Shown here in pieces: positions 1 to 5,042 of a stretch of 5,306 nt of DNA; position 1 is the first letter of the stretch, and every line of letters begins with the position of its first letter. Origin of the DNA: Actinomycetales bacterium (GTDB lineage: Bacteria > Actinomycetota > Actinomycetes > Actinomycetales > Dermabacteraceae); NCBI GenBank assembly GCA_012799425.1, contig JAAZLF010000153.1, positions 1-5,306 on the forward strand, given 5' to 3'. The translations under genes and the position numbers were made by a program. The notes below the pieces were generated by a model. The model did not search any database. It was not told where the DNA came from and worked only from the letters and a program-made list of their open reading frames with translations.

Positions 1-30
1 GAGCACGAGCTCATGCGTGATCTGGCCCAT
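1..30 (-). CDS. 5' end of an unidentified divergent gene (partial, cut by window edge)
   Basis: On the minus strand an ATG at 30-28 opens a frame reading MGQITHELVL up to the window edge with no stop. A purine-rich ribosome binding site, AGGGGGA (41-35), lies 4 nt upstream of the ATG. The gene would be transcribed away from the parA-like gene, with 94 bp between the two start codons. Ten residues are too few to name a family, and I do not recognise the product. The call rests on the good Shine-Dalgarno sequence, the sensible divergent arrangement and a possible -10 box at 75-70. It could be chance, since the visible frame is very short. Confidence 0.45.
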   Translation of the reverse strand, partial: MGQITHELVL

Positions 31-69
31 CGTCTCCCCCTGTTCATGAGTCGATCTGACGATTCACGC

Positions 70-75
70 AGGTTA
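70..75 (-). promoter_or_regulatory. Possible -10 box for the divergent minus-strand gene
   Basis: The minus strand reads TAACCT here, a TAnnnT actinobacterial -10 box. It would start transcription near position 63 and give a leader of about 33 nt that includes the AGGGGGA ribosome binding site. The -35 position 17-18 nt upstream falls inside the palindrome at 86-100 and matches TTGACA poorly. Confidence 0.35.
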
Positions 76-85
76 CCGCCCGTCG

Positions 86-100
86 TGCACTCGGAGTGCA
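86..100. promoter_or_regulatory. Perfect 15-bp palindrome, candidate shared operator
   Basis: TGCACT-CGG-AGTGCA is a perfect inverted repeat with 6-bp arms and a 3-bp centre. Its centre (93) lies 20 bp from the parA-side -10 box (113-118) and 18 bp from the divergent -10 box (75-70), so it covers the -35 position of both. This is a typical place for a repressor, or for an activator replacing a weak -35. The arms resemble parts of CIRCE, but the 9-bp CIRCE spacer is missing. The regulator is unknown. Confidence 0.5.
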
Positions 101-112
101 GGGTCGGGTCGG

Positions 113-118
113 TAGACT
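113..118 (+). promoter_or_regulatory. -10 box of a leaderless promoter for the ParA-like gene
   Basis: TAGACT matches the actinobacterial TAnnnT -10 consensus. Exactly 6 nt separate it from the GTG at 125, so transcription would begin at or next to the start codon, giving a leaderless mRNA. No Shine-Dalgarno sequence precedes the GTG, which agrees. The -35 hexamer at the usual spacing (CTCGGA, 90-95) is weak and lies inside the palindrome. Confidence 0.6.
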
Positions 119-124
119 GCCTGT

Positions 125-916
125 GTGTTCATCGTGAGTGTGTGTTCCCTGAAGGGCGGCGTCGGCAAGACGTCCGTGACCCTGGGCCTGGCCTCTGCCG
201 CCCTGCATCAGGGGGTGAACACCCTCGTGGTCGATCTCGACCCGCAGGGTGACTCGACCCTCGGGCTGCTCGGCGAACCCGCCAGCACCCTGGACATCGC
301 CGAGGTGCTCTCCTCTCCGCGCACCGAGACGATCGATCGGGCGATCATCGAGACGCCGTGGTCGGCGGACGCCGCCTCGCACCTCGACATCATCCCCGGC
401 TCGAGCCGCTCGGCGATCATGGACTCCCCCGCGCCCTCGCCCAAGGACGTGCGCCGCCACCTGCAGGCCATGGACAAGCGAACCCACCAGTACGACATCG
501 TGATCATCGACTGCCCGCCCTCGCTCAACGGGCTCACCCAGATGGCGCTGGCCGCTTCGGACCGTGCCCTGGTGGTCTCCGAGCCGGGGTTCTTCGCCGT
601 CACCGCGGCCGACCGTGCCCTCAAGCTCGCCACCGAGATGCACGAGGACGGCATCGCGCCCCGACTGCAGCCGCTCGGCCTCGTGGTCAACCGCTACCGT
701 CCCCGCTCGGTCGAGCACCAGTACAGGCTCGCGGAGCTCCGCGAGCTCTTCGGCGATGCCGTGCTGGAGCCCATCATCGAGGAACGCGTGGGTCTGCAGC
801 AGGCCCAGGGCGGTGCCGTGCCGTTGCACCGCTACGAGGGCGCCTCGGGCAAGCGCCTCACCGAGGACTTCGACGCCCTGCTCAAGACGGTCATGGACTC
901 ACGACAGAACTCCTGA
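125..916 (+). CDS. Orphan ParA/MinD-type P-loop ATPase
   Basis: This 263-residue cytoplasmic ATPase belongs to the ParA/MinD (SIMIBI) family, whose members dimerise on ATP and position cargo such as DNA, division proteins or other complexes. The deviant Walker A motif KGGVGKTS is at residues 10-17, with signature lysine K10 and catalytic-site K15. Walker A' VVDLDPQG is at 35-42, and Walker B IVIIDCPP at 125-132 with D129. The segment NRYRPRSVEHQ (189-199) should lie near the adenine. No N-terminal HTH is present, so this is the short, plasmid-type or orphan class rather than a chromosomal Soj with extra domains. No parB or parS site is in the window. From memory, similar orphan ParA proteins sit next to the Rv1830-type MerR gene in other Micrococcales. 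The GTG start is chosen because it lies 6 nt after a TAGACT box and one residue ahead of the conserved first strand. The cargo is unknown. Confidence 0.93.
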   Translation: MFIVSVCSLKGGVGKTSVTLGLASAALHQGVNTLVVDLDPQGDSTLGLLGEPASTLDIAEVLSSPRTETIDRAIIETPWSADAASHLDIIPGSSRSAIMDSPAPSPKDVRRHLQAMDKRTHQYDIVIIDCPPSLNGLTQMALAASDRALVVSEPGFFAVTAADRALKLATEMHEDGIAPRLQPLGLVVNRYRPRSVEHQYRLAELRELFGDAVLEPIIEERVGLQQAQGGAVPLHRYEGASGKRLTEDFDALLKTVMDSRQNS

Positions 917-924
917 GCCCCTGA

Positions 925-941
925 GGCCGCGCCCAGCGGCC
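925..941 (+). other. Short GC hairpin just after the ParA-like gene
   Basis: GGCCGC-GCCCA-GCGGCC forms a 6-bp stem with a 5-nt loop, starting 9 nt after the parA stop codon. There is no U-tract. It could protect the 3' end of the mRNA or be chance in GC-rich DNA; the stronger terminator candidate follows at 968. Confidence 0.3.
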
Positions 942-967
942 GGCCCGGGGACAGGCACGGAGGCAGA

Positions 968-1004
968 AAGAACGGCGAGCCCCTTCCCAGGGCTCGCCGT
1001 TCTT
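968..1004. terminator. Strong bidirectional hairpin terminator between convergent genes
   Basis: A perfect 15-bp stem (968-982 with 990-1004) closes a 7-nt CTTCCCA loop. It begins 52 bases after the parA stop and ends 19 bp before the stop of the convergent MerR gene, so it can end transcripts from both sides. The outer pairs are A/U-rich (AAGAA with TTCTT), which gives a short U-rich 3' flank in both directions, but there is no long U-run. Such stems with weak U-tracts are common actinobacterial terminators. Confidence 0.85.
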
Positions 1005-1023
1005 GGTGCGTCTGCGGGGCCGG

Positions 1024-1608
1024 TCAGCCAGCCTGGCGCGAACGACGGCGCTCTGCCAGCTCGTCCTGCAGCGCGAGGGCGGCATCATCAGCGGGGTTCA
1101 CGCCGGGCAGCACGGCCAGATCGTTCTCGACCTCGCGCCACACACGACCCACCGCGATGCCGAACACACCCTGGCCGCCCTGGACAAGGTCGAACATGTC
1201 CTCGGCGGAGGTGCACTCGTAGACCGAGGCGCCGTCGCTCATGAGGGTGATGCCAGCGAGATCGTCGATCCCCCGCTCGCGCAGCGCACCGACGGCCACG
1301 CGGATCTGCTGGAGGGAGACGCCGGTGTCGAGGAGGCGCTTGACGACCTTCAGAACGAGGATGTCGCGGAAGCCATAGAGGCGCTGGCTGCCAGAGCCGT
1401 GCGCAGCGCGCACACCCGGCTCGACCAGGCCCGTGCGGGCCCAGTAGTCCAGCTGACGGTAGGTGATGCCGGCGGCCTTGCACGCGGCCGGGCCTCGGTA
1501 TCCGAGCTCGCCCGGCGTGTCCACGACCTCGTCGAACAGCACGCCCTGGGCGGGCTCTGCAGGGACGGTGGACTGCTCGGTGCGATCATCGCCGCTCATG
1601 GCGTTCAC
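1024..1608 (-). CDS. MerR-family transcription regulator, Rv1830 (ResR/McdR)-like
   Basis: This is a 194-residue DNA-binding regulator with a MerR-type winged helix-turn-helix at about residues 36-110. Visible landmarks are GYRGPAACKAAGITYRQLDYW (helix-turn-helix, 36-56), the wing region ending in SQRLYGFRDI (74-83), and the helix VKRLLDTGVSLQQIR (89-103). The C-terminal part (115-194) lacks a cysteine-rich metal site, so a metal sensor is unlikely. It resembles mycobacterial Rv1830, which from memory is named ResR or McdR and linked to growth, division and drug resilience. The start is set at GTG 1608 because GGAGG (1618-1614) lies 5 nt upstream; the ATG at 1599 (residue 4) would be 14 nt away. 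A longer frame reaching 1713 lacks family-like sequence. The gene is last in the minus-strand block, 129 bp behind ftsR, with a promoter candidate of its own. In mycobacteria a bifunctional nuclease gene lies between the two regulators; here it is absent. Confidence 0.88.
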   Translation of the reverse strand: MNAMSGDDRTEQSTVPAEPAQGVLFDEVVDTPGELGYRGPAACKAAGITYRQLDYWARTGLVEPGVRAAHGSGSQRLYGFRDILVLKVVKRLLDTGVSLQQIRVAVGALRERGIDDLAGITLMSDGASVYECTSAEDMFDLVQGGQGVFGIAVGRVWREVENDLAVLPGVNPADDAALALQDELAERRRSRQAG

Positions 1609-1613
1609 AACTA

Positions 1614-1618
1614 CCTCC
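1614..1618 (-). promoter_or_regulatory. Ribosome binding site that decides the MerR start
   Basis: GGAGG on the minus strand lies 5 nt before the GTG at 1608-1606 and 14 nt before the ATG at 1599-1597. The spacing favours the GTG and adds three residues (MNA) to the more obvious MSGDD start. Confidence 0.7.
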
Positions 1619-1660
1619 GGGTTCCGGCTCTCCGAGGGGGAAGGGTGAGAGCACGCTCCC

Positions 1661-1666
1661 AGACTA
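1661..1666 (-). promoter_or_regulatory. -10 box for the Rv1830-like MerR gene
   Basis: The minus strand reads TAGTCT (TAnnnT) at 1666-1661. Transcription would begin near 1654 and leave a leader of about 46 nt that contains the GGAGG at 1618-1614. The -35 region (around 1684-1690) does not match TTGACA well, so the promoter may be weak, need an activator, or be read by another sigma factor. It lies in the 129-bp gap behind ftsR, giving this regulator expression independent of the garA-ftsR unit. Confidence 0.5.
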
Positions 1667-1734
1667 GCCTGAAGTCGCCGTCGGCCGACAGCAACGCGCC
1701 GCCCGAAGGTCACGGAGAGATGACGGAGCGCTGC

Positions 1735-1754
1735 CTCTCAGGCCTCCCTGAGAG
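1735..1754 (-). other. Hairpin overlapping the ftsR stop codon
   Basis: CTCTCAGG (1735-1742) and CCTGAGAG (1747-1754) form a perfect 8-bp stem with a 4-nt loop, spanning the last codons and the stop of ftsR. No U-tract follows on the minus strand. It may partly terminate or stabilise the garA-ftsR transcript ahead of the next promoter. The evidence is structural only. Confidence 0.4.
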
Positions 1755-2433
1755 AGGCGCGCAGCACCGCACCATGCAGTGTGATCATGGATTCCCCGAG
1801 GTCACGGGCGAAATCCTCGGCCTCGCCCCGTGCTGCGGAATCTCCGGCGCGCGCACGCGGACGCGCTACCGAACGGATCATGTGCGCCTGCCTCTCGGCA
1901 GCGGTACGCAGCATCACCAGGTGGCGAGGATGCAGGCCCTCCTCGGCGAGCTCGCGGGCGGCACGCACCAGCTCGAGCTCGGCGGAGCCGTAGAACAGGG
2001 CGGCCTCCCTCAGCAGTCCGTACTGCTCCAGCTCGGTCAGGAATTCCTCGTCGACAGAGGCCTCGCGCGCCAGACCCCTGCGGTCCAGCCGGACCGCCTG
2101 CAACGTGGAGCTGGGCCCGGGACGGGAGGCGATCGAGGTGACCTCGGAATCGACGCCGTGCTCGAGGAGATGCTCCTTGATGACCTTCAGCGGCCAGAAG
2201 CGGTCGCGCTGCGCACGGAGCACGAAGCGCAGCCGGTCCACATCCTCCCGGCTGTACTTGCGGTACCCCGCGGCGCTTCGCTCGGGCGTGATCAGTCCCT
2301 CGGACTCGAGGTAGTGCAGCTTCGAATGCGCGAGCTCCGGGAACTCATCGCGCAGCAGCTCGAGCACCTGGCCGATGCTCATCAGTCTGGTGGCACCGGA
2401 GGAGCTCGGCCTGCCCGCAGCGGAGGCCGACAT
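1738..2433 (-). CDS. ftsR: FtsR, MerR-family regulator of cell division (Rv1828-like)
   Basis: This 231-residue regulator corresponds to mycobacterial Rv1828 and Corynebacterium FtsR, which in Corynebacterium binds upstream of ftsZ and activates it. A variable Ser/Ala-rich tail (1-15) leads into the MerR DNA-binding domain: MSIGQVLELLRDEFPELAHSK (18-38, helix-turn-helix), LHYLESEGLITPERSAAGYRKYS (39-61, second helix and wing) and DVDRLRFVLRAQRDRFWPLKVIKEHL (64-89). The C-terminal region (125-230) is predicted helical and carries the family pattern FLTELEQYGLL (131-141). No metal-binding cysteine cluster is seen. The gene starts 4 nt after garA's stop, and its AGGA ribosome binding site lies inside the end of garA, 8 nt before the ATG, so the two are almost certainly co-transcribed. 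A later Met at residue 18 is possible but would leave the AGGA too far away. Confidence 0.93.
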   Translation of the reverse strand: MSASAAGRPSSSGATRLMSIGQVLELLRDEFPELAHSKLHYLESEGLITPERSAAGYRKYSREDVDRLRFVLRAQRDRFWPLKVIKEHLLEHGVDSEVTSIASRPGPSSTLQAVRLDRRGLAREASVDEEFLTELEQYGLLREAALFYGSAELELVRAARELAEEGLHPRHLVMLRTAAERQAHMIRSVARPRARAGDSAARGEAEDFARDLGESMITLHGAVLRASLREA

Positions 2434-2437
2434 CGGA

Positions 2438-2881
2438 TCAGTCCTGCCCGTGGAACGGGTGGTAGGTGAGCCGGTACTTGCCGATCTGGACGTCCTGTCC
2501 CGCCTGCAGACGCACCTCGTCCACGCGGTCCTTGCCGACGTAGGTGCCGTTGAGCGAACCGAGGTCCCGCACGAGGAAGCCGTCCCCGTCGCGCACGAAG
2601 GCGGCGTGCTTGCGGGAGACGGTCACGTCGTCCAGGAAGATCTCGCTCTTGGGGTGACGCCCCGCGATCGTCGTCTCGGAGTCCAGCAGGAAACGTGCGC
2701 CCAGGTTCGGGCCCTTCTGGACGATGAGCAGGGCGCTGCGCGGAGGCAGGTTCTCGATCGCGCGACGATCCTGCGACGACAGACCCGACTCGGTCTCGTC
2801 CAGGGGATCGCTGGGCGAGATCGCGCTCAGCTTCGACGTGTGGTCGAGATTATCGTCGTTCCACTCGGTGTTCCCGGACAC
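2438..2881 (-). CDS. garA: GarA/OdhI-type FHA phosphoswitch protein
   Basis: This 147-residue soluble protein has a disordered acidic N-terminal tail (1-45) followed by one forkhead-associated domain (about 50-141). In mycobacteria (GarA) and Corynebacterium (OdhI) the unphosphorylated form inhibits 2-oxoglutarate dehydrogenase and affects glutamate metabolism; phosphorylation of the tail makes it bind its own FHA domain and switch off. FHA landmarks are GRHP (74-77), SRKH (89-92) and LNGTY (110-114); FLDDVTVSR (82-90) is nearly identical to GarA. The linker NLPPRSALLIVQKGPN (44-59) is also classic. The tail motif is unusual: where GarA and OdhI have ETTS, this protein has D13-H14-T15-S16, keeping one threonine. 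The GTG start at 2881 is supported by AGGAAGG about 8 nt upstream. It shares a transcript with ftsR and is 126 bp behind the DUF881 gene; mycobacteria have gcvH in that gap. Confidence 0.95.
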   Translation of the reverse strand: MSGNTEWNDDNLDHTSKLSAISPSDPLDETESGLSSQDRRAIENLPPRSALLIVQKGPNLGARFLLDSETTIAGRHPKSEIFLDDVTVSRKHAAFVRDGDGFLVRDLGSLNGTYVGKDRVDEVRLQAGQDVQIGKYRLTYHPFHGQD

Positions 2882-2910
2882 CGCGCACCCCTTCCTGGCC
2901 TGCGACGGAC

Positions 2911-2931
2911 CCAGTGCGATGACCGCACTGG
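2911..2931. promoter_or_regulatory. Perfect hairpin in the garA leader region
   Basis: CCAGTGCG and CGCACTGG form an 8-bp stem with a 5-nt loop, 30 bp upstream of the garA start codon and before its AGGAAGG ribosome binding site. It could be a dimeric operator or a leader RNA stem. No U-run follows, so a terminator is less likely. The protein or ligand involved is unknown. Confidence 0.45.
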
Positions 2932-2948
2932 ATTCGGCCCGCCCATCT

Positions 2949-2958
2949 TCGCATGCGA
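2949..2958. promoter_or_regulatory. 10-bp palindrome upstream of garA
   Basis: TCGCATGCGA is a perfect palindrome with no spacer, midway in the 126-bp gap between the second DUF881 gene and garA. Next to it at 2963-2973 is CCCC-GAA-GGGG, which on the minus-strand RNA can fold as a UUCG tetraloop hairpin. Either may be regulatory; a short palindrome in GC-rich DNA can also occur by chance. Confidence 0.3.
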
Positions 2959-2991
2959 TCAGCCCCGAAGGGGACCTTCCAGCCGATGCCG

Positions 2992-3006
2992 CGTCAAGAA
3001 TTGACG
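2992..3006. promoter_or_regulatory. Inverted repeat with a -35-like half, after the DUF881 stop
   Basis: CGTCAA-GAA-TTGACG is a perfect 15-bp inverted repeat starting one base beyond the DUF881 stop codon (3010-3008). On the minus strand its second half is TTGACG, one mismatch from the TTGACA -35 consensus and correctly oriented for garA. No TAnnnT box lies 16-19 nt downstream; the whole gap has no TA dinucleotide, so a standard promoter cannot be placed. A further GTCAAG half-site lies just upstream at 3011-3016. Confidence 0.4.
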
Positions 3007-3007
3007 A

Positions 3008-3760
3008 TCACTTGACCACTCGGGAGTGTTCCGGGGCCGGCAGCTCGACCGTGGCCTCGATGCGGATCTCGTCGTCGGCGGCCGCCGCGAACGTCCCGCC
3101 GTCGCCGGCGATCGAGTCCGCCGCCCCTCCGGGGATACGCAGCGCGGGCTCCATCACGGCGGGATCGCCGATCGCCCTCACCTCGTAGGGCGCCCGGATC
3201 GAGGTCCCGTCGACCAGCAGGTCGCCGGCGGGGCCGGTCGTGATGGAGGTCGAGGCGACCACTCGCACCTCGCCGATCTGGATCACCTCGGCGCCGGCGT
3301 TGCGCAGCTCCTGGACTACCCCGAGCAGCGTCGAGGCTCGCACCGTCCGCTCCGGGTCCGCGATCGACACCAGGACGCCGCGCCCCTGGGCGGGGGCCGT
3401 CCCGGCGAGTATCTCGAGATCCTCCAGCCGCTCCTCGGCGGCGTTCTGGGCGGCGACATCCCCCTCGCGGCCCGAGCGCAGCGTCTCGAGGGTGCGGTCG
3501 AGCTCGGCGTTCTCGACCTCGAGATCGGCGGCGTGGCGTCCCGACTCGTCGAGCAGCCGCACCAGCTCCTGCTGGCTGGCGCCCTCGAGCGAGTCGTCGC
3601 CCTGTCGGACCTGGGCCACGATCGACAGACCCAGCAGCAGGCACAGCAGGCCCACGATCAGCTGCGAGAGCGTGGCCTGGGGGCGCAGAGTGTCGCGGAA
3701 GCGCCGCCAGACCAGCTTCTGCTGCTCCGGCGAGCCGGGGGTGCGGGTGCCGTCGCTCAT
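3008..3760 (-). CDS. DUF881 membrane-anchored protein (second copy, Rv1825-like)
   Basis: This 250-residue single-pass membrane protein belongs to DUF881, related to YlxW/YlxX of Bacillus. Residues 1-31 are a short basic cytoplasmic tail. One membrane segment spans about 32-50 (LSQLIVGLLCLLLGLSIVA). A predicted coiled coil follows (62-118, rich in Glu, Leu and Arg), then the DUF881 domain (about 127-240), which should lie outside the membrane. Domain landmarks are GRGVLVSIADP (126-136), VVQELRNAGAEVIQI (148-162) and IRAPYEVRAIGDP (188-200). The ATG at 3760 overlaps the sbp stop as ATGA, and no ribosome binding site is obvious, so translation is probably coupled to sbp. A longer upstream frame only runs antisense-like through sbp and is not used. 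Biochemical function is unknown; genome context in several phyla points to cell division or envelope growth. Confidence 0.9.
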   Translation of the reverse strand: MSDGTRTPGSPEQQKLVWRRFRDTLRPQATLSQLIVGLLCLLLGLSIVAQVRQGDDSLEGASQQELVRLLDESGRHAADLEVENAELDRTLETLRSGREGDVAAQNAAEERLEDLEILAGTAPAQGRGVLVSIADPERTVRASTLLGVVQELRNAGAEVIQIGEVRVVASTSITTGPAGDLLVDGTSIRAPYEVRAIGDPAVMEPALRIPGGAADSIAGDGGTFAAAADDEIRIEATVELPAPEHSRVVK

Positions 3761-4089
3761 GACCGGAACAGCAGGCGCCTGATCGCCGCGGCGTTGGAGA
3801 AGATCCGGATCCCGAGCACCACGATCACTGCGGTGGAGAGCTGTGAACCCACCCCGAGCTGGTCGCCCAGGAACACCAGGAAGGACGCGATCATCACGTT
3901 GAACAGGAACGAGGTGATGAAGACATGCGAATCGAAGGCGCCGTTCAGGCTGGCCCGCAGACCGCCCGCAAGGGTGTCGAGCGAAGCGACGACGGCGATC
4001 GGGAGATACGGCTGCAGCACCACGGGGACGTCGGGCTGGACGACGACGCCGAGCACGATGCCCAGCACGAGTCCGATGATGGCGATCAT
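3757..4089 (-). CDS. sbp: Sbp, small basic membrane protein (DUF1290)
   Basis: This 110-residue integral membrane protein belongs to the small basic protein family, normal length for the family. Hydrophobic stretches lie at about 2-18 (IAIIGLVLGIVLGVVVQ), 24-40, 55-75 (HVFITSFLFNVMIASFLVFLG) and 85-97 (a short one). The family signature is well kept: PYLPIAVVASLDTLAGGLRA (27-46), LNGAFDSHVFITSF (48-61), and a final basic RIFSNAAAIRRLLFR (95-109). A strong GGAGGAG ribosome binding site lies 4 nt before the ATG. ATGA overlaps join it to the DUF881 gene on each side, which suggests the three proteins are made together, probably as one complex. In Bacillus, sbp sits with ylxW and ylxX beside the division cluster. 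Its molecular role is unknown. Confidence 0.93.
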   Translation of the reverse strand: MIAIIGLVLGIVLGVVVQPDVPVVLQPYLPIAVVASLDTLAGGLRASLNGAFDSHVFITSFLFNVMIASFLVFLGDQLGVGSQLSTAVIVVLGIRIFSNAAAIRRLLFRS

Positions 4090-5030
4090 GGGGTCTCCTC
4101 CTCGCCGCCGCGTCCGGCGGTCGACGGGTCGGTCGGTTCGATGGTCTGCGGGGTCTCCTGGACACCGTCGGGCCCGTCGCCGAGGACGGATGCCTCTCGC
4201 AGCGTGCCCACCGCCCGCGCGGGCACCGTGAGCTCGCCCTCGCTCTCCCAGGAGATCCGGATGCCGAAGCGGCGGGAGATCTCGTCGAGGTACTCCCCCG
4301 TCTCCCCCTCTGCGACCGCTGAGCGCAGCTGCTCCGGGTCGCCGAGCGCGGTGATGCTGTAGGGCGGGGACAGGGGACGGAAATCGACCAGGATCGCGGA
4401 GCCCGCGGTGCGGATCGCGCTGGTGGCGGTGATGCGCTGACCGTTGACCGAGATCGCCTCCGCCCCGGCGGCCCACAACCCGTTGACCGCGATCTGGACG
4501 TCTGCGTCGGTCACGCGGTTCACGGTGCCGGCGCCGCCGCCGGAGCTCGAGGGCAGCTGGGCGGAGTCCTCGAGCACGAGCTCCACGCCGGAGCCGCTCA
4601 GGGGGACTCCTCCCCCGGCGTGCTCGTAGGAGCCGAGCCGCTGGGAGGCCCCCTCCCCGGCCCCGTCGAGGACGGAGCCCTGCACGCCGGCGATCTCCCG
4701 CTCGAGCTCCTCCTGCCGCTGCTCGAGCAGATCGGTCTCGGCGCGGGTGTCACGGACCTCCTGTTCCAGAAGAGCCCGGGGGCTGTCCTCCGCCGCCGCG
4801 TCGCGCCGCAGATCCAGGACGGCCACGGCGGTCGCGAAGCCGAGCAGGAGAGCCAGCACCAGGGTGATGACCCGCGTGGCACCGACGTCCGGCGGAGCGG
4901 CCTCGGCGTCGGGGTGCTCGTGAGAGCGCAGCGTGTCCACGCCGTAAGGGTCCGCGGTCAGGGCGCGCAGCAGCGACGTCGGCGAGTACGGTGTCTCGCC
5001 GTGTGGTGTCGAATGGTCTGCCTCGCGCAT
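4086..5030 (-). CDS. DUF881 membrane-anchored protein (first copy, Rv1823-like)
   Basis: This 314-residue single-pass protein of the DUF881 family is a paralogue of the gene two places downstream. The cytoplasmic N-terminus is long (1-52) and holds the segment SLLRALTADPYGVDTL (19-34), which resembles a short conserved motif I recall near the start of actinobacterial DUF881 proteins. A membrane segment spans about 53-73 (VITLVLALLLGFATAVAVLDL), then a coiled coil (85-118) and the DUF881 domain (about 140-275), with GSGVELVLEDS (146-156), NGLWAAGAEAISVNGQRI (183-200) and SPPYSITALGDP (221-232). The tail (282-314) is Pro/Gly/acid-rich and probably disordered. The ATG at 5030 lies 6 nt behind a TACACT box with no ribosome binding site, so it is probably leaderless. 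It heads the DUF881-sbp-DUF881 unit. Mycobacteria have pgsA upstream; here a divergent tRNA is found. Confidence 0.9.
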   Translation of the reverse strand: MREADHSTPHGETPYSPTSLLRALTADPYGVDTLRSHEHPDAEAAPPDVGATRVITLVLALLLGFATAVAVLDLRRDAAAEDSPRALLEQEVRDTRAETDLLEQRQEELEREIAGVQGSVLDGAGEGASQRLGSYEHAGGGVPLSGSGVELVLEDSAQLPSSSGGGAGTVNRVTDADVQIAVNGLWAAGAEAISVNGQRITATSAIRTAGSAILVDFRPLSPPYSITALGDPEQLRSAVAEGETGEYLDEISRRFGIRISWESEGELTVPARAVGTLREASVLGDGPDGVQETPQTIEPTDPSTAGRGGEEETP

Positions 5031-5036
5031 GCCTGA

Positions 5037-5042
5037 AGTGTA
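5037..5042 (-). promoter_or_regulatory. -10 box of a leaderless promoter for the DUF881-sbp-DUF881 unit
   Basis: The minus strand reads TACACT, a TAnnnT -10 box, 6 nt before the ATG at 5030. Transcription would begin at or next to the A of the start codon. The geometry is the same as at the ParA-like gene. The -35 (near 5060-5066) is weak. Confidence 0.6.

Noticed and set aside
86..100. CIRCE (HrcA) or parS site
   Set aside because: CIRCE needs a 9-bp spacer between GCACTC and GAGTGC, while here they are nearly fused; the sequence also does not match the parS consensus, and no parB is present.
44..829. 261-codon minus-strand open frame antisense to the ParA-like gene
   Set aside because: The plus strand carries intact Walker motifs; the antisense frame shows only His/Arg/Gly-rich shadow sequence, and the better divergent start is at 30.
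1609..1713. 35-residue N-terminal extension of the Rv1830-like MerR protein
   Set aside because: It would include the -10 box and the GGAGG site as coding sequence and shows no family similarity; GTG 1608 has ideal ribosome binding site spacing.
1003..2469. 488-codon plus-strand open frame antisense to ftsR and the Rv1830-like gene
   Set aside because: It mirrors two clear MerR-family genes, has no recognisable domain or ribosome binding site, and long antisense frames are expected where third positions are nearly all G or C.
3761..4165. 135-residue N-terminal extension of the second DUF881 protein
   Set aside because: It lies entirely over sbp (and the end of the first DUF881 gene) in another frame and is Arg/Pro-rich shadow sequence; the ATGA-coupled start at 3760 leads directly into the membrane anchor.
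3026..4231. 401-codon plus-strand open frame antisense to DUF881 and sbp
   Set aside because: Composition is Arg/Gly/Ala-rich shadow sequence, opposite well-supported genes joined by ATGA overlaps.
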